From Sipunculus nudus (Eukaryota; Annelida; Sipuncula; Golfingiida; Sipunculidae), in NCBI GenBank assembly GCA_026874595.1, contig CM049312.1, forward strand, positions 28,545,456 to 28,609,455: a stretch of 64,000 nt of DNA, read 5' to 3'. The notes below the pieces were generated by a model, which was not told where the DNA came from, ran no database searches, and saw only the letters and a list, made by a program, of their open reading frames with translations. Below, one piece after another: positions 22,636 through 34,345 of the stretch; the stretch's first letter is position 1, and the number at the start of each line of letters is the position of its first letter. The position numbers and the translations under genes were made by a program.

Positions 22636-23875
22636 GGTGTGTGACAAAGTAACCTTTTTCTAACTCCTAGTTCGAGTACAAGTCTTTAAAAATTTACACG
22701 TTAAATTTTCGAACCGTTATTATTGTTCAGTTTTACCATTTTCCGATTAATTTGAAGCAGCGCAAATTTAATGCTGAAGACTTAGGATTTTAATGCGGAA
22801 GACTAATAGATCTCTATCTACTTAAGGAATTATTCAACATAGTTTGGTGGCAAACATATAAATGCTGGACTGGCAGGTCTAGCTATACCAGATGATCTTG
22901 GATTATCATGGAGGCACGGTGTTAACTGTTGTAGTACTTAAATGTTTCTGCAACAGCTTATGTTGTTTATCAGATGAAAAAACAATCTCACGCAAAATTC
23001 GTATACCCTATATATCGTACACGTCTGTTTCTTTGTTTAAAATATTGAATCGCATTACTTGCCATTTCTTGCTGACTTTTTTAGTAGAGGGGGTTTCCTG
23101 GAGAATCCTAACAGAAGTGATCTTTATATCATGAACAACAGAACCTGCGAACAGCACATGATAAATATATACAATATACAGTCCCAACTAGCTCATAACA
23201 AATCTATTTATCATATAAAACCGTTGGTTCCAGGGGTGCATCTAGTTATCTAGTATATCAGACTTCACAATTCTATAGAATAAAAGGGCTCAAAAACAAT
23301 GAATATGCCTCAAAGTATCATAAATGTAATACTGATTACGAGAATGTTTGCGATTTTGTATTCAGTAAAATATGGATTGTTGTACGTCAACCGAAGTGGA
23401 AAATATATAGAATTTTTGTTGTATAAAATATTCAAACTTCATTGGCATGTACCAACCATAAAATATTTATTGTGGAAGTTTCACATATCATATATTTTGG
23501 TTGGTCAGTTATGATTTTTACTCTGGCTTTAGGGAAATTCTTATTTATCCTCTCGTTCTTAGTTTTTATTAACGAACTAACACGTGCATATATCTCACAT
23601 CCTGCATATCGTAATTTGGTGTCCTATTTCAACTTATGAGAATTTTTCCCCAAACAACTTATCCAGCCAATAAAATACATGACATGATGGAGTATGTGTC
23701 ATTGGATTATAGGGTTATTATTCAGAATATTTCAAAGCAATCCATGCGTTTGTTACACTATAACATGGTCTACCGTCAATGCAAAAATGATCATCAACGG
23801 ATTTTTGTTGATATTGTAGGGCCAAAGACAATTCATTTGGATATACATCTCGTTTACAGATTGACCCTGTGGCTA

Positions 23876-24016
23876 TGAGGGGGGAAAGATGACTACGGCC
23901 TCCGTCAACTATCAGAAATGATCCGTTGATAAAAGTTGCTTCGTCCGAAGCCTGGAAGGCGATCGGCTTTGTTACCTCGAGGGGTTCTCCAAAACGACCA
24001 ATCGGTTAAGCCATTT
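23876..24016 (-). pseudogene. Orphan SDR terminal exon with in-frame stop
   Basis: After a plausible acceptor (TATATGCAG), the minus strand reads (E)MA-stop-PIGRFGEPLEV, then FQASDEATFINGSF and LIVDGGRSHLSPLIATG. This is the same C-terminal SDR segment as the other copies. A TAA replaces the codon before PIGR, and the expected terminal codon is not where the relatives have it (the frame runs on as ..GSICK). Its ATG-like tail is closer to the + strand SDR at 1..130 than to SDR-A/B. No companion exons were found nearby, so it looks like a relic of a further SDR copy. Confidence 0.75.
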
Positions 24017-25190
24017 CTGCATATAATAAATCTTCAAAACAAAAACATAGATATATGACTTAACATGGATAAGCTCATGACACATATGAAACGTTCTAGC
24101 TGGTATTTGAAAGTCAGAAATCACTGTTTAAAATCTGATTATTTCGCGTAAAAATAGGAAGTGATGTAAACCCGTATTTTAAAACTTACAAAAACAGACA
24201 CCTGCTGTCATTGCTCCGGTTCTATTCCCACATGTTATCGTATAAAAGTATTGATTGCTCTGGCCATGAATACCGAAATTTAAGCTCCATGAAGAAAATA
24301 AAAAGGTCATGTATATCATTCGGTTAAGCCAAGACCAAATTAATAAATCCAGCCATCTTATAACCATACAGTGAGACTGTGGGGTAGATTCTAATAGTAC
24401 TTTATCAAGTCTTTAATATACATATATTCTTTGGGCTTCTTTCAGGAATGGCAGGGAAACATGTCCCTTCATTTTATAGGGGAATTAACACATTTGTTTA
24501 AATGTTAAAAATACCATCAATAATAGAACAGTTTTGATGATTTTTTTTCCTCAATGACCTTTCAATTATGCATCTTCTATTGATAAAATGTGGGATTATG
24601 CTTATGTCAACTGATCGTCATAAATCATAATTGTGTTTATTGAAAATGTGAAGAAAATTATTCTAGGTACCTTTGTAGGATTTTTTAACTGTACGGAGCA
24701 GACTTTGAGCGATTCAACTTTTTTCTGTTAGAGGTTTCTTTCAGTACTCTTACCGATTGTCCTCCTTTCATTTACCCAGCAAACAATATTCGAATATTCG
24801 ACCGGCCGTGAACAGAACATTTTTGACATGCATAAATATTTTATGTATATGTAGGAATATTATTGTGCACAATCGGTGGATGATACTTTTTTACCCTGAT
24901 CATCTGACCAAACGAAATGAAACAGGAAATACTGCTAAACTTAAAATGCATAAATATGTTTATTTATGTTATGTTTGTACGACTTCAACAAAACATACTT
25001 GAGTTAACTCTTACTCCTTTTCGCCTATATAGTTATATGTAGTTACCGATAAGATAAGTTTAAAAGGCAAGATAATAATATTTTATTTTTAACTGATATA
25101 ATAAACATGAAAAATATGCAAAATGGATAACGTGACATAAGAAATAATTCGTGTAACAATTATATTTGTACCCTTTTTTCCCTCACTTAT
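24017..25190. other. Intergenic, nothing recognised
   Basis: AT-rich sequence. I searched it on the minus strand for the missing upstream exons of the orphan SDR (NNAG, YxxSK, TGxxxGIG) and found none. Confidence 0.5.
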
Positions 25191-25590
25191 ACATGTATAG
25201 CCTGTATTTCAAAGGGTGTCATTCAAGCTGGACGACTTCGGGCTGGAAGACATTGCAAATGGACAACATCCCAAATGACGACAATTTAACTATATACTTA
25301 ATAAGGAGTTAAAGTGTGGGAAAATGTGGGGTCACTACCAGGAAATGAAACAGTTTGTATATTCTTTGCAAAATTTCAGCTATTTTCAAACACTTCTTGG
25401 CACAGTTACGCTCGGCCTCTTAATCACAGCCGACCATGTTGGACGACCCGCTTGACGGGTGTCCTGCCTTAGACCAAACGGATTGCTGCATGGGGGCCAT
25501 GGCAAAAAAATATATACATTGTGCCAATAAAGATTCTTTTATTACAATTTTATATGAGTTTTTGTAAATGTTTTCGTGTTTAAACCGCCA

Positions 25591-25930
25591 ATCGCACTGT
25601 AAGAAAAAAAGGCATTTTAATAGGTATGAAAAGGGTATTTTAAATGTCCAAATACGAATACCCTTTCTAAGATATTTTGAAATACCCTTTCATAAAATAC
25701 CTTATTAAAGGTATTTCAGAAATACCTTTAATAGGGTATTTTATATAAGGGTATATCAAAATACCTTTAAAAGGGTATTCGTATTTGGACACTTAAAATA
25801 CCCTTACATTTAATAAGGTATTTTATTAAAAGGTATTTTAAAATACCTTAAATAGGGTATTCGTATTTGGATACTTAAAAAAAAACCTTTTCATACCTAT
25901 TAAAATCCCCTTTTTCGCACCAGTGCGGTG
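25591..25930. mobile_element. Foldback element made of AATACCC/GGGTATT repeats
   Basis: Outer arms of about 75 bp (CGCACTG, then TTTTAATAGGTATGAAAAGG and CCAAATACGAATACCC) are inverted partners. The centre is filled with shorter direct and inverted GGTATTTTA-type units that can form nested hairpins. No coding capacity. Confidence 0.8.
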
Positions 25931-26419
25931 CATTGTGCATAATAGCTATTGGCGACAAATCTACGTTTCTGGACGACACACCTTATTCTCACTCTGTTTA
26001 TTTTAAACAGAATTTATACCCACATAATTATTTATGGAATAAACTTTACATATCAAAGTCTTTGTTTTCGCCAATAGGTTGATAATTTGATTCCACTACC
26101 TTATTGTGGTAGACATTTTCCTGAAGCGAAATATAATGTAGTGAAGATAAACAAAAATAGAATATTATACCATTGTTCATAAGTATTAGGTTGGACAATA
26201 CTTATGTTACATGTTTACTCTTTAATATAAATAAATCAACTGGTAAATAACTGAGACAACTGGTATACTGTCACCATTTCCTTTGATTGTGATCAAAAAG
26301 CTATTTAACGCCTATGTTAAACCATTAATGAGGTTAATGTTGAATTTATAATAACCTTTGAGTTATCAGTCACTAGGTCTCCATTAATTAAGCAGATCCA
26401 TAATCAACCAACCATAAAG

Positions 26420-26580
26420 CCAACAGAAAGTCAGATAAAATAGTTTGGCAGAAAGAATGTGAGAAAAGGACAAGAAGAAAAGGAATTGGGAAAAAAAATT
26501 AAAGAAAGAACGGAAGAAGGAAAAGAACCTTTATTAATAGGCAAATTGAAAAGAATGAGAAAAAGAGAAAGAAAGATATC
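26420..26580. repeat. Purine-rich tract
   Basis: About 150 bases almost entirely A and G on the + strand (AGAAAAGGACAAGAAGAAAAG-like composition). No repeat unit and no gene. Confidence 0.6.
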
Positions 26581-27808
26581 GAGGTTTCTTTCAAACATTC
26601 TGTTGTTGTTTCATTGAAAAGTTGACGAACTCTAGAATAAATATTATTAACTTATTTGATAGGAACATAAATGTTGTCAATATTGGTCCTATTTTCACAA
26701 ACTATGGCCCATTTTCCTCCTCTTTGCTTCTACAGGACATGGTCTTGTCAACTTGCTTCCACTTTGTCAGTATGTCTGTCTGTTTGTCAGTTGCCAACAA
26801 TTTCGTTTGTTTGCTTGTTCTTGTGTCATACATATAGCATTCTATATAGACCACAGTTAAGCAGGAATCACTTTGAAACTTACACATGTCGTATAGAGGA
26901 ATTATTTCTGAAAGCCTATGTGTAATATTTTAATAGGTCAAAGTTCAAGGTCTTAGTCATCAAAATCGTATTTTCCTCACACCTTATTGGGCCTATCTTC
27001 ACAAACTATGGTTTCTACATCATTCTCGGCAAGCAATCGACCTCTGGTCGTCTAGTTTAAATTGTCGTCAATTCAGAATGTCGTCCATTCAGAATGTCGT
27101 CCCGTTAGAAGTCGTCCATCCCGAAGTCATCACCCTTTGAAGAATGACACTCTTTTAAATATAGGCTAAACTTTTTCTGACATTCTGTTCTTGGCGTTAC
27201 ATATCATTTTATTAGTGAATTGAATGCAAAGATATGTATTGTGTCATTTGAAGCAGGCTTTGAGCAGGAATGACCAATGCTTTCTACGATGTTTCTAGAT
27301 TGTGTATAACCATTTTGTAACAATACTCTCATGTTAACATATAGTTTCTCATTTAAGACATTGGGTACATGTCATAGGTCACCAAGTTATAAGAATAATA
27401 GCAGCCTTTCAGTTATTTGAGAATGATTACTAAAACGGCAGTTGGACAACATGAAGTGATTGACCATGAACTGCTATATTGGTTCTGAATTGGGCGCAAT
27501 ATTTTGTTGAAATCTATTTGGATTAATAATTACTTCAGACAAGGCTCAACCCTGATAGCCTGATAGATGAAAAAAGTAACTAACAAGGCCTTCCGGCCTA
27601 ACGAGAATCTGTGCAATGAGATAAAAACACAAGGTATAATGCTTCAAAACTGGACCATTACTTTTCATGTACATGTGTAACATGTACATGAACAATGCAA
27701 GCACTAAACATTTTGAAGAAGAATCAATTACACAAGCATCATTGCTGAAATACTGGCATTTGCACACAACACAAAAATTGTAGGTGGCGCCACCAGTTAC
27801 ATATATGG

Positions 27809-28574
27809 TGTTACGGCCAAACATTATTGGTGGTTGTGTGTTGGTTTATATATCAAGATATTCATATATAATTTTGATTGTATTTTGTAGTTCTATTTAA
27901 TTTCTGTTATGTAAAGAAATTTCCTTGTTTTATCCCCATTCTGGTGAAGCATAGAAGAACATACGTTTAACTTGATATGGCCTTACTGTCTCCTGCCCTA
28001 TACAGCTGGAGAGGGTATTAAGTTTTGCAGGCAGGTCAGTCCTGCATACCGCGTGCCATAGATGTTATGCTCCATGCTGATAATAAGATGTAGAGATCAA
28101 ACAATTTTGGTAAGTTTCATTAAGACTTTCTTAACATTTATTGACACATTCAAGTGCAATTAATTGATATTTTGAAGAAAAAGGAAGTTAATAAACAGAG
28201 CATGCTGATGTATTACGTAGACTAGGAAACACTAAAGTTTAATGTCAATATACTGTACATACCCTTGTATATGTAATATTGTCATGTCTGCCAATGTTCA
28301 AAAAATGAATTGTAATGTGCGCAATAAGTCTAGAAATATGATACGGATATCATGTTTTTTTTTTTGGAAAAGGAAGACTGTATTAAATATATTTCAAGAA
28401 ACTTGTATAACTCAGAGCTAGAAACCTTTTTATATTTTTTGCATTGTATTTATGATACTTTTTATGTTCATTTCAATTAATCTGTAACAACAGCTTTACA
28501 AGGACAATTAAATGCAATACAGCTTACTACTGAATTGTCACTGTTGTCAGCATTTACGAGTGAATGATCTTACA
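27809..28574 (+). repeat. 5' LTR of BEL/Pao copy 1
   Basis: Begins TGTTACGGCC and ends GATCTTACA (TG..CA). It matches 33564..34344 and 41354..42135 along its length with scattered substitutions and small indels. No convincing primer-binding site could be assigned just downstream. Confidence 0.85.
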
Positions 28575-28598
28575 TTTAATTAACAAAATTGATCAAGA

Positions 28599-30190
28599 AT
28601 GGCATCAACGTCAAATATGGAGAAAGTGAGAAAAAAGAACAAAATGATGCAGAGAGCATGCTGGACTTATTTACTGAATTTAACAGTACAATTTAGTCAA
28701 GTCTCTAGGGTCTCGAGTAAACATCTAGTGTTGCCTCAGTCATGTTGAAAAAGGCAGAACAGGCTTTGGAATTAGTAAAACTTAAACTTAAACAGCAACA
28801 AGATAAACTGGACTTGCAAACAGAGCTGGAAGTTTCGGATCAGTAGTCTAAAATAATACAACAGTACGAAAAGAATGTGAGTTCACATTCTTCAATCAGC
28901 CATGAGATTGTGTTTAATGAGGAGAACTTTTGACAGCAGTGAATCTGGGCAGTCCACAGGAGATGGATGTACAGCCACAAGGTGTAACACACTACCAGAG
29001 GTCAGAGGTGTCTGTTGGTGCCATGTCAGCTGAGCAAGGGGCGAGCAGGTCCAGACCAGTGACAATATCGGGTTCAGATGCAAGAGAGGGCAACAGCAGT
29101 GCCGTGTTTACACATCCTGGTGACAAGAAACAGGAATTTTTTAGAACTGGTGACTGTGTACTGCATGGTGATTTTACTTGCCCCACTGCTGGGACAGCTA
29201 TGCACAGGGGTGATGATCCGGTCCAAAACACTGTGTCAACAGTCAGGTCAGGTCTTAATGTGCATGCTCATATGTTTAGTCCAAGCAAAAAGAATGTTAG
29301 TTATGTTCATGGTAATGCATGTAATGTTGACCTGGGTATGCTAGTAGGGTCAAATCCTATCAGATCAGGGAATTATTCAGGTGATTAACATGTTGGTATG
29401 ATTCTGGCAGATAATCTGCACATTAGCAACACTCCACTTTTAAATGCTGAAAATGGTTCATGTGTGACAGAGGGACGGTTTGCTTATGTAAATGTAGAAG
29501 GCATGATTAATACAAGAAAGAGCTAGGGCCCAGTAGCCGTATAGGTGCCACAGTTTCTTCAGGCCAGCAGGGTGATATCATTGCTTCCTTACTACATCAG
29601 TTAAGGAAACCTGCAGTTGATATAAAGAAATTTAATGGTGACCCCTTAGAGTACCATCAGTGTGTCAGGCAATTCAAGTAAAAAATTGTTGTCAACCGTG
29701 AAAGTTAAGATGAACTCATGACGTACTAAGAGCAGTTTACCACTGGTGAGGCCAATAAAATTGTTCAAGTGTACAGCTGCTTGGATACTGATGTAGGTTA
29801 AGCAGCGGCCTTAAGTGAATTTGAAGATCGCTATAGTCACAAGGAAGATGTTGCTACTGCCTTCATTAAAAGAGCCTTAGAATGGCCTATTATTGGCATT
29901 GATAAGCCGAAGGCTCTGGATAGCTATGCTATCTTCCTTTGTGTAAGTGTGACAATGCAGTTAAAAGCATTGATGCAGTCAAGGTATTGGAATATCCTCA
30001 CAACTTGAGAAATTTGTGGGAAAATTACCCGTTTCCCTTCATGAAAGGTGGCGTAGCTTGGTTGACAGAAAGCGTCAAACTACTGCACCCATTACCTTTA
30101 GCCTATTGGCAAAATTTGTGAAACAAGAAGCAAAAAAGGCTAACGATCCCGTATACGTGCGAGAAGCAGTATCTTGGGAGAGTTAGCAGA
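28599..30190 (+). pseudogene. BEL/Pao gag region (broken)
   Basis: ATG at 28599 opens MASTSNMEKVRKKN, then shifts frame. A Lys/Gln/Leu-rich coiled-coil piece lies near 28740..28850. An open stretch spans 28930..29388. A DUF1759-like segment (IKKFNGDPLEYHQ.. and ATAFIKRALEWPIIG) lies about 29620..30170. Several stops and frame changes separate these pieces. Copy 2 lacks all of this up to 30082. Confidence 0.75.
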
Positions 30191-30449
30191 ATCCCATGGA
30201 AAAACCATTGAGTCAGGGCCAACCTTTCATACATAAACCAAAAGTACTACTAGTTTTGCCACAGTTACAAATGATAATGGCTCAGGTTCAGCAGAGGTCA
30301 AAGGTCATCAGCCATATAAGGACAGTACTCCACAAAAGGGCAGAAGTGGTAATGAAAAGCATGCATATACTGCAATGATGCCTCACATTCGCTGTTTGAT
30401 TGTGGAAAATCTGGTACTTGTGCACACATTTCTTAAGGTCAAAGGGTTA

Positions 30450-30545
30450 TGTTTCGGATGTTTACGGCCAGGTCATCCAAAAAGGTCTTGCAGAAACAAA
30501 GCTACATGTGGTAAATGTCAAGTTTCTCATCCCAGAGTATTACAT
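30450..30545 (+). pseudogene. BEL/Pao gag CCHC zinc knuckle
   Basis: CFGCLRPGHPKRSC followed by CGKCQVSHPRVLH: Cys, Cys, His, Cys at knuckle spacing plus a second Cys/His group, as in BEL/Pao gag. It sits in a 71-codon open piece (30375..30590). The equivalent in copy 2 is intact in the same way (about 38257..38352). Confidence 0.85.
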
Positions 30546-30639
30546 TATGAGCCTAGCAAAGCTGAAACATCAGAAAGCAATACACCTTAACCTTCATCTT
30601 TAGTGATTCCAAGTGTCACAGCAACATCATTTTGTGGAG

Positions 30640-31265
30640 TTATGCTGGTACTAGTGATACAGGAGCCGGGGATGCCACGATGGCAATCATCCCAGTGAAG
30701 GTCAGGCTTAAGAACTTTTGCAGGTCAGTGGACACCTATGCCTTCTTAGACACCGGCAGCAATGTTTTATTCTGTACAAAAGAGCTCATTGATCAGCCAG
30801 GTGTATCCGGGGAAAAGAATACAGATCGCGGTGGACACTATGGGTGCATCCCACATCTGGGATACTTGTTTGGTAAAAGGGCTTAAAGTAAATTTGCAAG
30901 CTGAAAATGCTGTTTAACTGCCGGTAGTGTATTCTAAAGAACGGATGCAAGTGACAAAGGTGCATATTCCAGCAAATAAAGACATCCACAAGTGGCCACA
31001 CCTCCAGAATATAACCTTGCCGCAGACTGATGCCAATATTGGATTGTTAATAGGCAATAATGTGCCTGATGCCTACTCACCTCTAGGGGTAATCACAGGA
31101 CCAAGCGGATGTCGACATGCCACCAGAACAAGGTTAGGTTGGGTTGAATGGAACGTTGTACGTTTAAATGTTGATATACCAGCAACGGCTAATAGGGCAG
31201 AGGTAAAGGCAACTGCAGACGTGCAGTCAATGAAGCAACTCGATCAGCTTGTGCGACAGTAAATC
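30640..31265 (+). pseudogene. BEL/Pao aspartic protease region (broken)
   Basis: YAFLDTGSNVLFC contains the DTG active-site triad. A frameshift follows. The downstream frame has LLIGNNVPDAYSPLGVITGP, the C-terminal part of the DUF1758/retropepsin-like fold of BEL elements. Confidence 0.8.
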
Positions 31266-31357
31266 AACATGGATTTCCCTGAAAATCTTTAAAATGAGGA
31301 AAGGAACCGTCTTAATACGACAAGAAATTTCTGGACAAGGTCAATCAATCCATCCAA

Positions 31358-32270
31358 TTGGTCAACGGACATTATGAGACATCATTGCCTTTTAAAGACA
31401 GCAGTCTACCAGTGATGCCAAACAACACAGGTCAAACTCTTCAGCGTTTAAGTCACTTGAAGAAACGGTTGGTGAAAAATAAAAAATTTAAAGAGGAATA
31501 TCTGGAATTCATGAACAAGATCTTGCATAAGAATTACACTGAGATAGTTCCTGAGGTTGAGGTGGATAGAAACGATGGGGATGTATGGTATATCATCCTC
31601 AGAAGAACAAACTCAGAGTCGTTTTTGACTGCACCGCAAGATGCCAAGGCATCTCCCTTAACCAGACCCTACCGCCTGGTCCTGACCTGACACACAGTTT
31701 GATGGGGGTACAGGTCAGATTCAGACAGGAGAAGATTGCTCTCATGAGTGACATTAAGTCAATGCTCTATCAAGTGAACGTTCCCATGCAGGAACGAGAT
31801 TATCTGCGCTTATTCTGGTGGCCAGGGGGTGACCTAGATGCTAAACCGACAGCATACAGGATGACAGTCCATTTATTTGGTGATGTTTCGTCTCCAAATG
31901 TAACAACTGCAGCACTCCAAAAGGCAGCTACTGACAACAGCAATGTGTTTGATGTTGAGGTAACTTAATCCATCCTCAAAAACTTCTATGTGGACGACTA
32001 TTTGAAATCCATCGATACAGAGAAGAAAGCAGTCACTCTTATCCAGAATGTGAGTTCTTTATGTAGAAATGGAGGTTTCAAGTTGACAAAATGGACAAGT
32101 AATCACAGGGATGTCGTCTCCTCATTTCCTGTGGAGGAGCGGGCCAAAGAAGTGAAGTCATCAGATTTAGTGAAGAATGACCTCCCTTGTGAGAGAGTTT
32201 TAGGTGTAAAGTGGAATGTGGAATCAGACAAGTATAGTTTCAATAGTCAGCTGCCACCAACGAAGAGATG
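31358..32270 (+). pseudogene. BEL/Pao reverse transcriptase (broken)
   Basis: Pieces in order: LQRLSHLKKRLVKNKKF, KLRVVFDCTA, SDIKSMLYQVNVP, LRLFWWPGGD, then YVDD at 31987..31998 in NFYVDDYLKS. A TAA at 31966..31968 cuts the frame just before YVDD, and two frame changes occur upstream. RT would copy element RNA into DNA; here it cannot be made as one protein. Confidence 0.87.
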
Positions 32271-32379
32271 AATTCTGTCCAAAGTCAGCTCGGTTTACGA
32301 CCCGCTGTGATTTGCTGCTCCCTTCGTATTGACTGCAAAGTTGATCCTTCAAGACCTGTGCAGACTGGGTGTAGGATGG

Positions 32380-33061
32380 AACCTATAGACAACTGGGAAC
32401 AACCTCCAAAGATAGCAACAATGGTTGACAGATTTGCCAAAGCTGAAGGCCTTTACTGTGAGCATATGCTACAAACCCCAGAACTTTGGACCAGTAGTAT
32501 CTTGTGAGATTCACAATTTTGCAGTTGCCAGTGAGGATGGGTATGGTGTAGCCTCGTATGTTAGTTTGAAGGATGACAGTGGTCGGGTTCACTGCAGTTT
32601 GAATATGGGAAAATCTAGGGTCGCTCCACTGAAAAGGGTCACAATTCCTCGAGTTGACAGCAGCCATGGTCGCAGTAAGGTTGAACCAGATGATCACCAA
32701 AGAGCTCGAATATTATGTTTCTGACACATACTTTTGGACAGACAGCATGTCAGTCATTAAATACATCAACAACGAAACTGCAAAAATCCGTAGCTTTATA
32801 GCAAATCGTATAGCCGTAATTCGGGATGCATCAAATGTGCTGAATTGGAGATACGTGGATTCGAAATCAAATCCTGTAGATGATGCTTCAAGAGGTTTGT
32901 CCTTGAAAACATTTTTTGAGGTGCAACGATTGCTTAAAGGACCAGATTTCCTCTGGAATTCTCCGTCTGAATGGCTAAATCAAAATATATCAACTCCACT
33001 TTCAAGTGATGTTCAAGAAGTGAACAAAACGGTCAATGTGGCCATAGGTAACCATCCAAAC
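32380..33061 (+). pseudogene. BEL/Pao RNase H region (broken)
   Basis: Segments ASYVSLKDDSGRVHCS, PLKRVTIPR, then YFWTDSMSVIKYINNE and VDSKSNPVDDASRGL are the RNase H core of Pao-type pol. Compared with copy 2 (IPRMELTAAMVAVRL), copy 1 has lost a few bases at the 'PRMEL' motif. Frames change between pieces. Confidence 0.8.
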
Positions 33062-33440
33062 TAAACCATGGATAGACTGATCAGTTACTTTTCAAGTTGG
33101 ACCGGGCTTAAATGTAGTAGGGTGGATCTTGAAGATGAAAGGCAATTTGCAGCAGTGGGTAAGGAAGCGAAAAGCCATCCAAATGGATCTTAAAGAAAAG
33201 GAGCCCGATTCAGAAAGGATAAAAAACATGGCAGAGGCTCAGATGAAATATTTCAAGACAAAAATGGCAGGAAACTAAGAGAAATATAACAGTCGATGAT
33301 GTTGTTTTTGTGGTCGACAACACATAGTCATTAGGTAACACATGGTCATTAGGTAGAGTAACAGAAACTGTCAAGGACAAGAAAAATCTTATTTGATTAT
33401 TGAATAGACCAGTGACCAAGCTTTGTCTTATTTTAGAATC
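33062..33440 (+). pseudogene. BEL/Pao 3' coding remnant with integrase deletion
   Basis: Fragments like ISYFSSWTGLK and AEAQMKYFKTKMAGN (normally just before integrase) pass within about 20 codons to DDVVFVVDN..LGRVTETVKDKK (normally the C-terminal DUF5641 segment). The zinc-binding and DDE core between them is absent. Both copies share the junction. Confidence 0.65.
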
Positions 33441-33563
33441 TAAGAATAAAAGCAATTAGAAAACAGATTATTATTAAACAAGTGTATTTTTTTGTGGTTT
33501 GGCCTATATTTTAGTGAATAGTAATTGTATGATTATTAGTATTTCACAATTAGGGAGCCGGAA

Positions 33564-34344
33564 CGTTGCGGCCAAACATTATTGGTGGTTGTGTGTTGGT
33601 TTATATATCAAGATATTTATAATTTTGATTGTATTTTGTAGTTTTATTTTATTATTCTATTTTATTGAATTTTCCTTGTTTTATACCCATTTTGGAAAAT
33701 CATTTAAAACATACGTTTAACATGATATGGCCTTACTGTCTCCTGCCCTATATAGCTAGAGAGGGTATTAAGGTTTGCCGGCAGGTCGGTCCTGCATACC
33801 GCGCGGTACAGTAAAGTACAGCCATAGATATTATGCTCCATGCTGATGATAAGATGTAGAGATCAAACAATTTTGATAAGTTTCATTTACACTTTCTTAA
33901 CATTTATTGACAGATTCAAGTGCAATTCACTGGTATTTTAAAGTAAAAGAAATGATTAATAAACAGAGCATGATAATGTATTAGGTTGACTGGGAAACGC
34001 TAAAGTTGATGGTCTATATTCTGTACATACCCTTATATATTTAATATTTTCATGTCTGCGAATGTTCAACAATGAATTGTAATGTGCGCAATAAGTCTAG
34101 AAATATGAAACGGATATCATGTGTATTTTTAGAAAAGGAAGAGTGTATTAGATTTAATATATTTCAGGAAACTTGTATAATTCAGAGCTAGAAACCTTTT
34201 TACATTTTTTGCATTGTATTTATGATACTTTTTATGTTCATTTCAGTTAATCTGTAACAAAAGCTTTACAAGAACAATTAAATGGAATACAGCATATTAC
34301 TGAATTGTCACTGTTGTCAGCATTGACGAGTGAATGATCTTACA
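33564..34344 (+). repeat. 3' LTR of BEL/Pao copy 1
   Basis: Starts at (C)GTTGCGGCCAAAC after a purine-richer GGGAGCCGGAA and ends GATCTTACA. It is closer to the copy-2 LTR than to its own 5' LTR, as expected from the later tandem duplication. Confidence 0.85.
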
Positions 34345-34345
34345 T

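Larger units (their letters stand above)
21191..23875. other. Intergenic sequence between SDR-A and the orphan SDR exon
   Basis: Contains a trinucleotide-rich ATT tract near 21470..21530, the 102-nt hairpin (21979..22080), a (TA)n tract (about 22172..22213) and a GCGGATCC-ended element (22421..22635). AT-rich frames near 22892..23878 have no family resemblance that I recognise and no splice context. Confidence 0.55.
25197..27168. mobile_element. Candidate 2-kb element with GACGAC-rich inverted ends
   Basis: The left arm 25197..25290 (TAGCCTGTATTTCAAAGG, GGACGACTTCGGG, GACGACAATTTAA) is paired with the reverse complement of 27053..27168 in the same order, imperfectly. GGACGAC also recurs inside (near 25441 and 25971). 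No target duplication and no transposase frame are seen. It may be a degraded MULE-like element or a foldback. Confidence 0.45.
27809..34344 (+). mobile_element. BEL/Pao LTR retrotransposon, copy 1 (defective, integrase missing)
   Basis: LTRs at 27809..28574 and 33564..34344 enclose, in order, a gag-like start, a DUF1759-like segment, a CCHC knuckle, a DTG protease, BEL/Pao reverse transcriptase, RNase H and a DUF5641-like tail. That is the BEL/Pao order, but the integrase core expected before the tail is absent. Many frameshifts and stops are present. No matching target duplication flanks it, and the left and right flanks both contain a GTAG-TGGCGCCAC motif. BEL elements replicate through an RNA intermediate in virus-like particles; this copy cannot make the needed proteins. 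Confidence 0.88.

Noticed and set aside
23059-23878. Cluster of overlapping plus-strand frames of 64-80 codons
   Set aside because: AT-rich, overlapping in different frames, and without recognisable domains or splice signals.
28992-29231. Minus-strand frame of 79 codons opposite BEL gag
   Set aside because: Shadow of the gag piece at 28930..29388, with no independent similarity.
32383-32700. Minus-strand frame of 105 codons (and 40208..40558)
   Set aside because: Antisense shadow of the BEL RNase H region in both copies.
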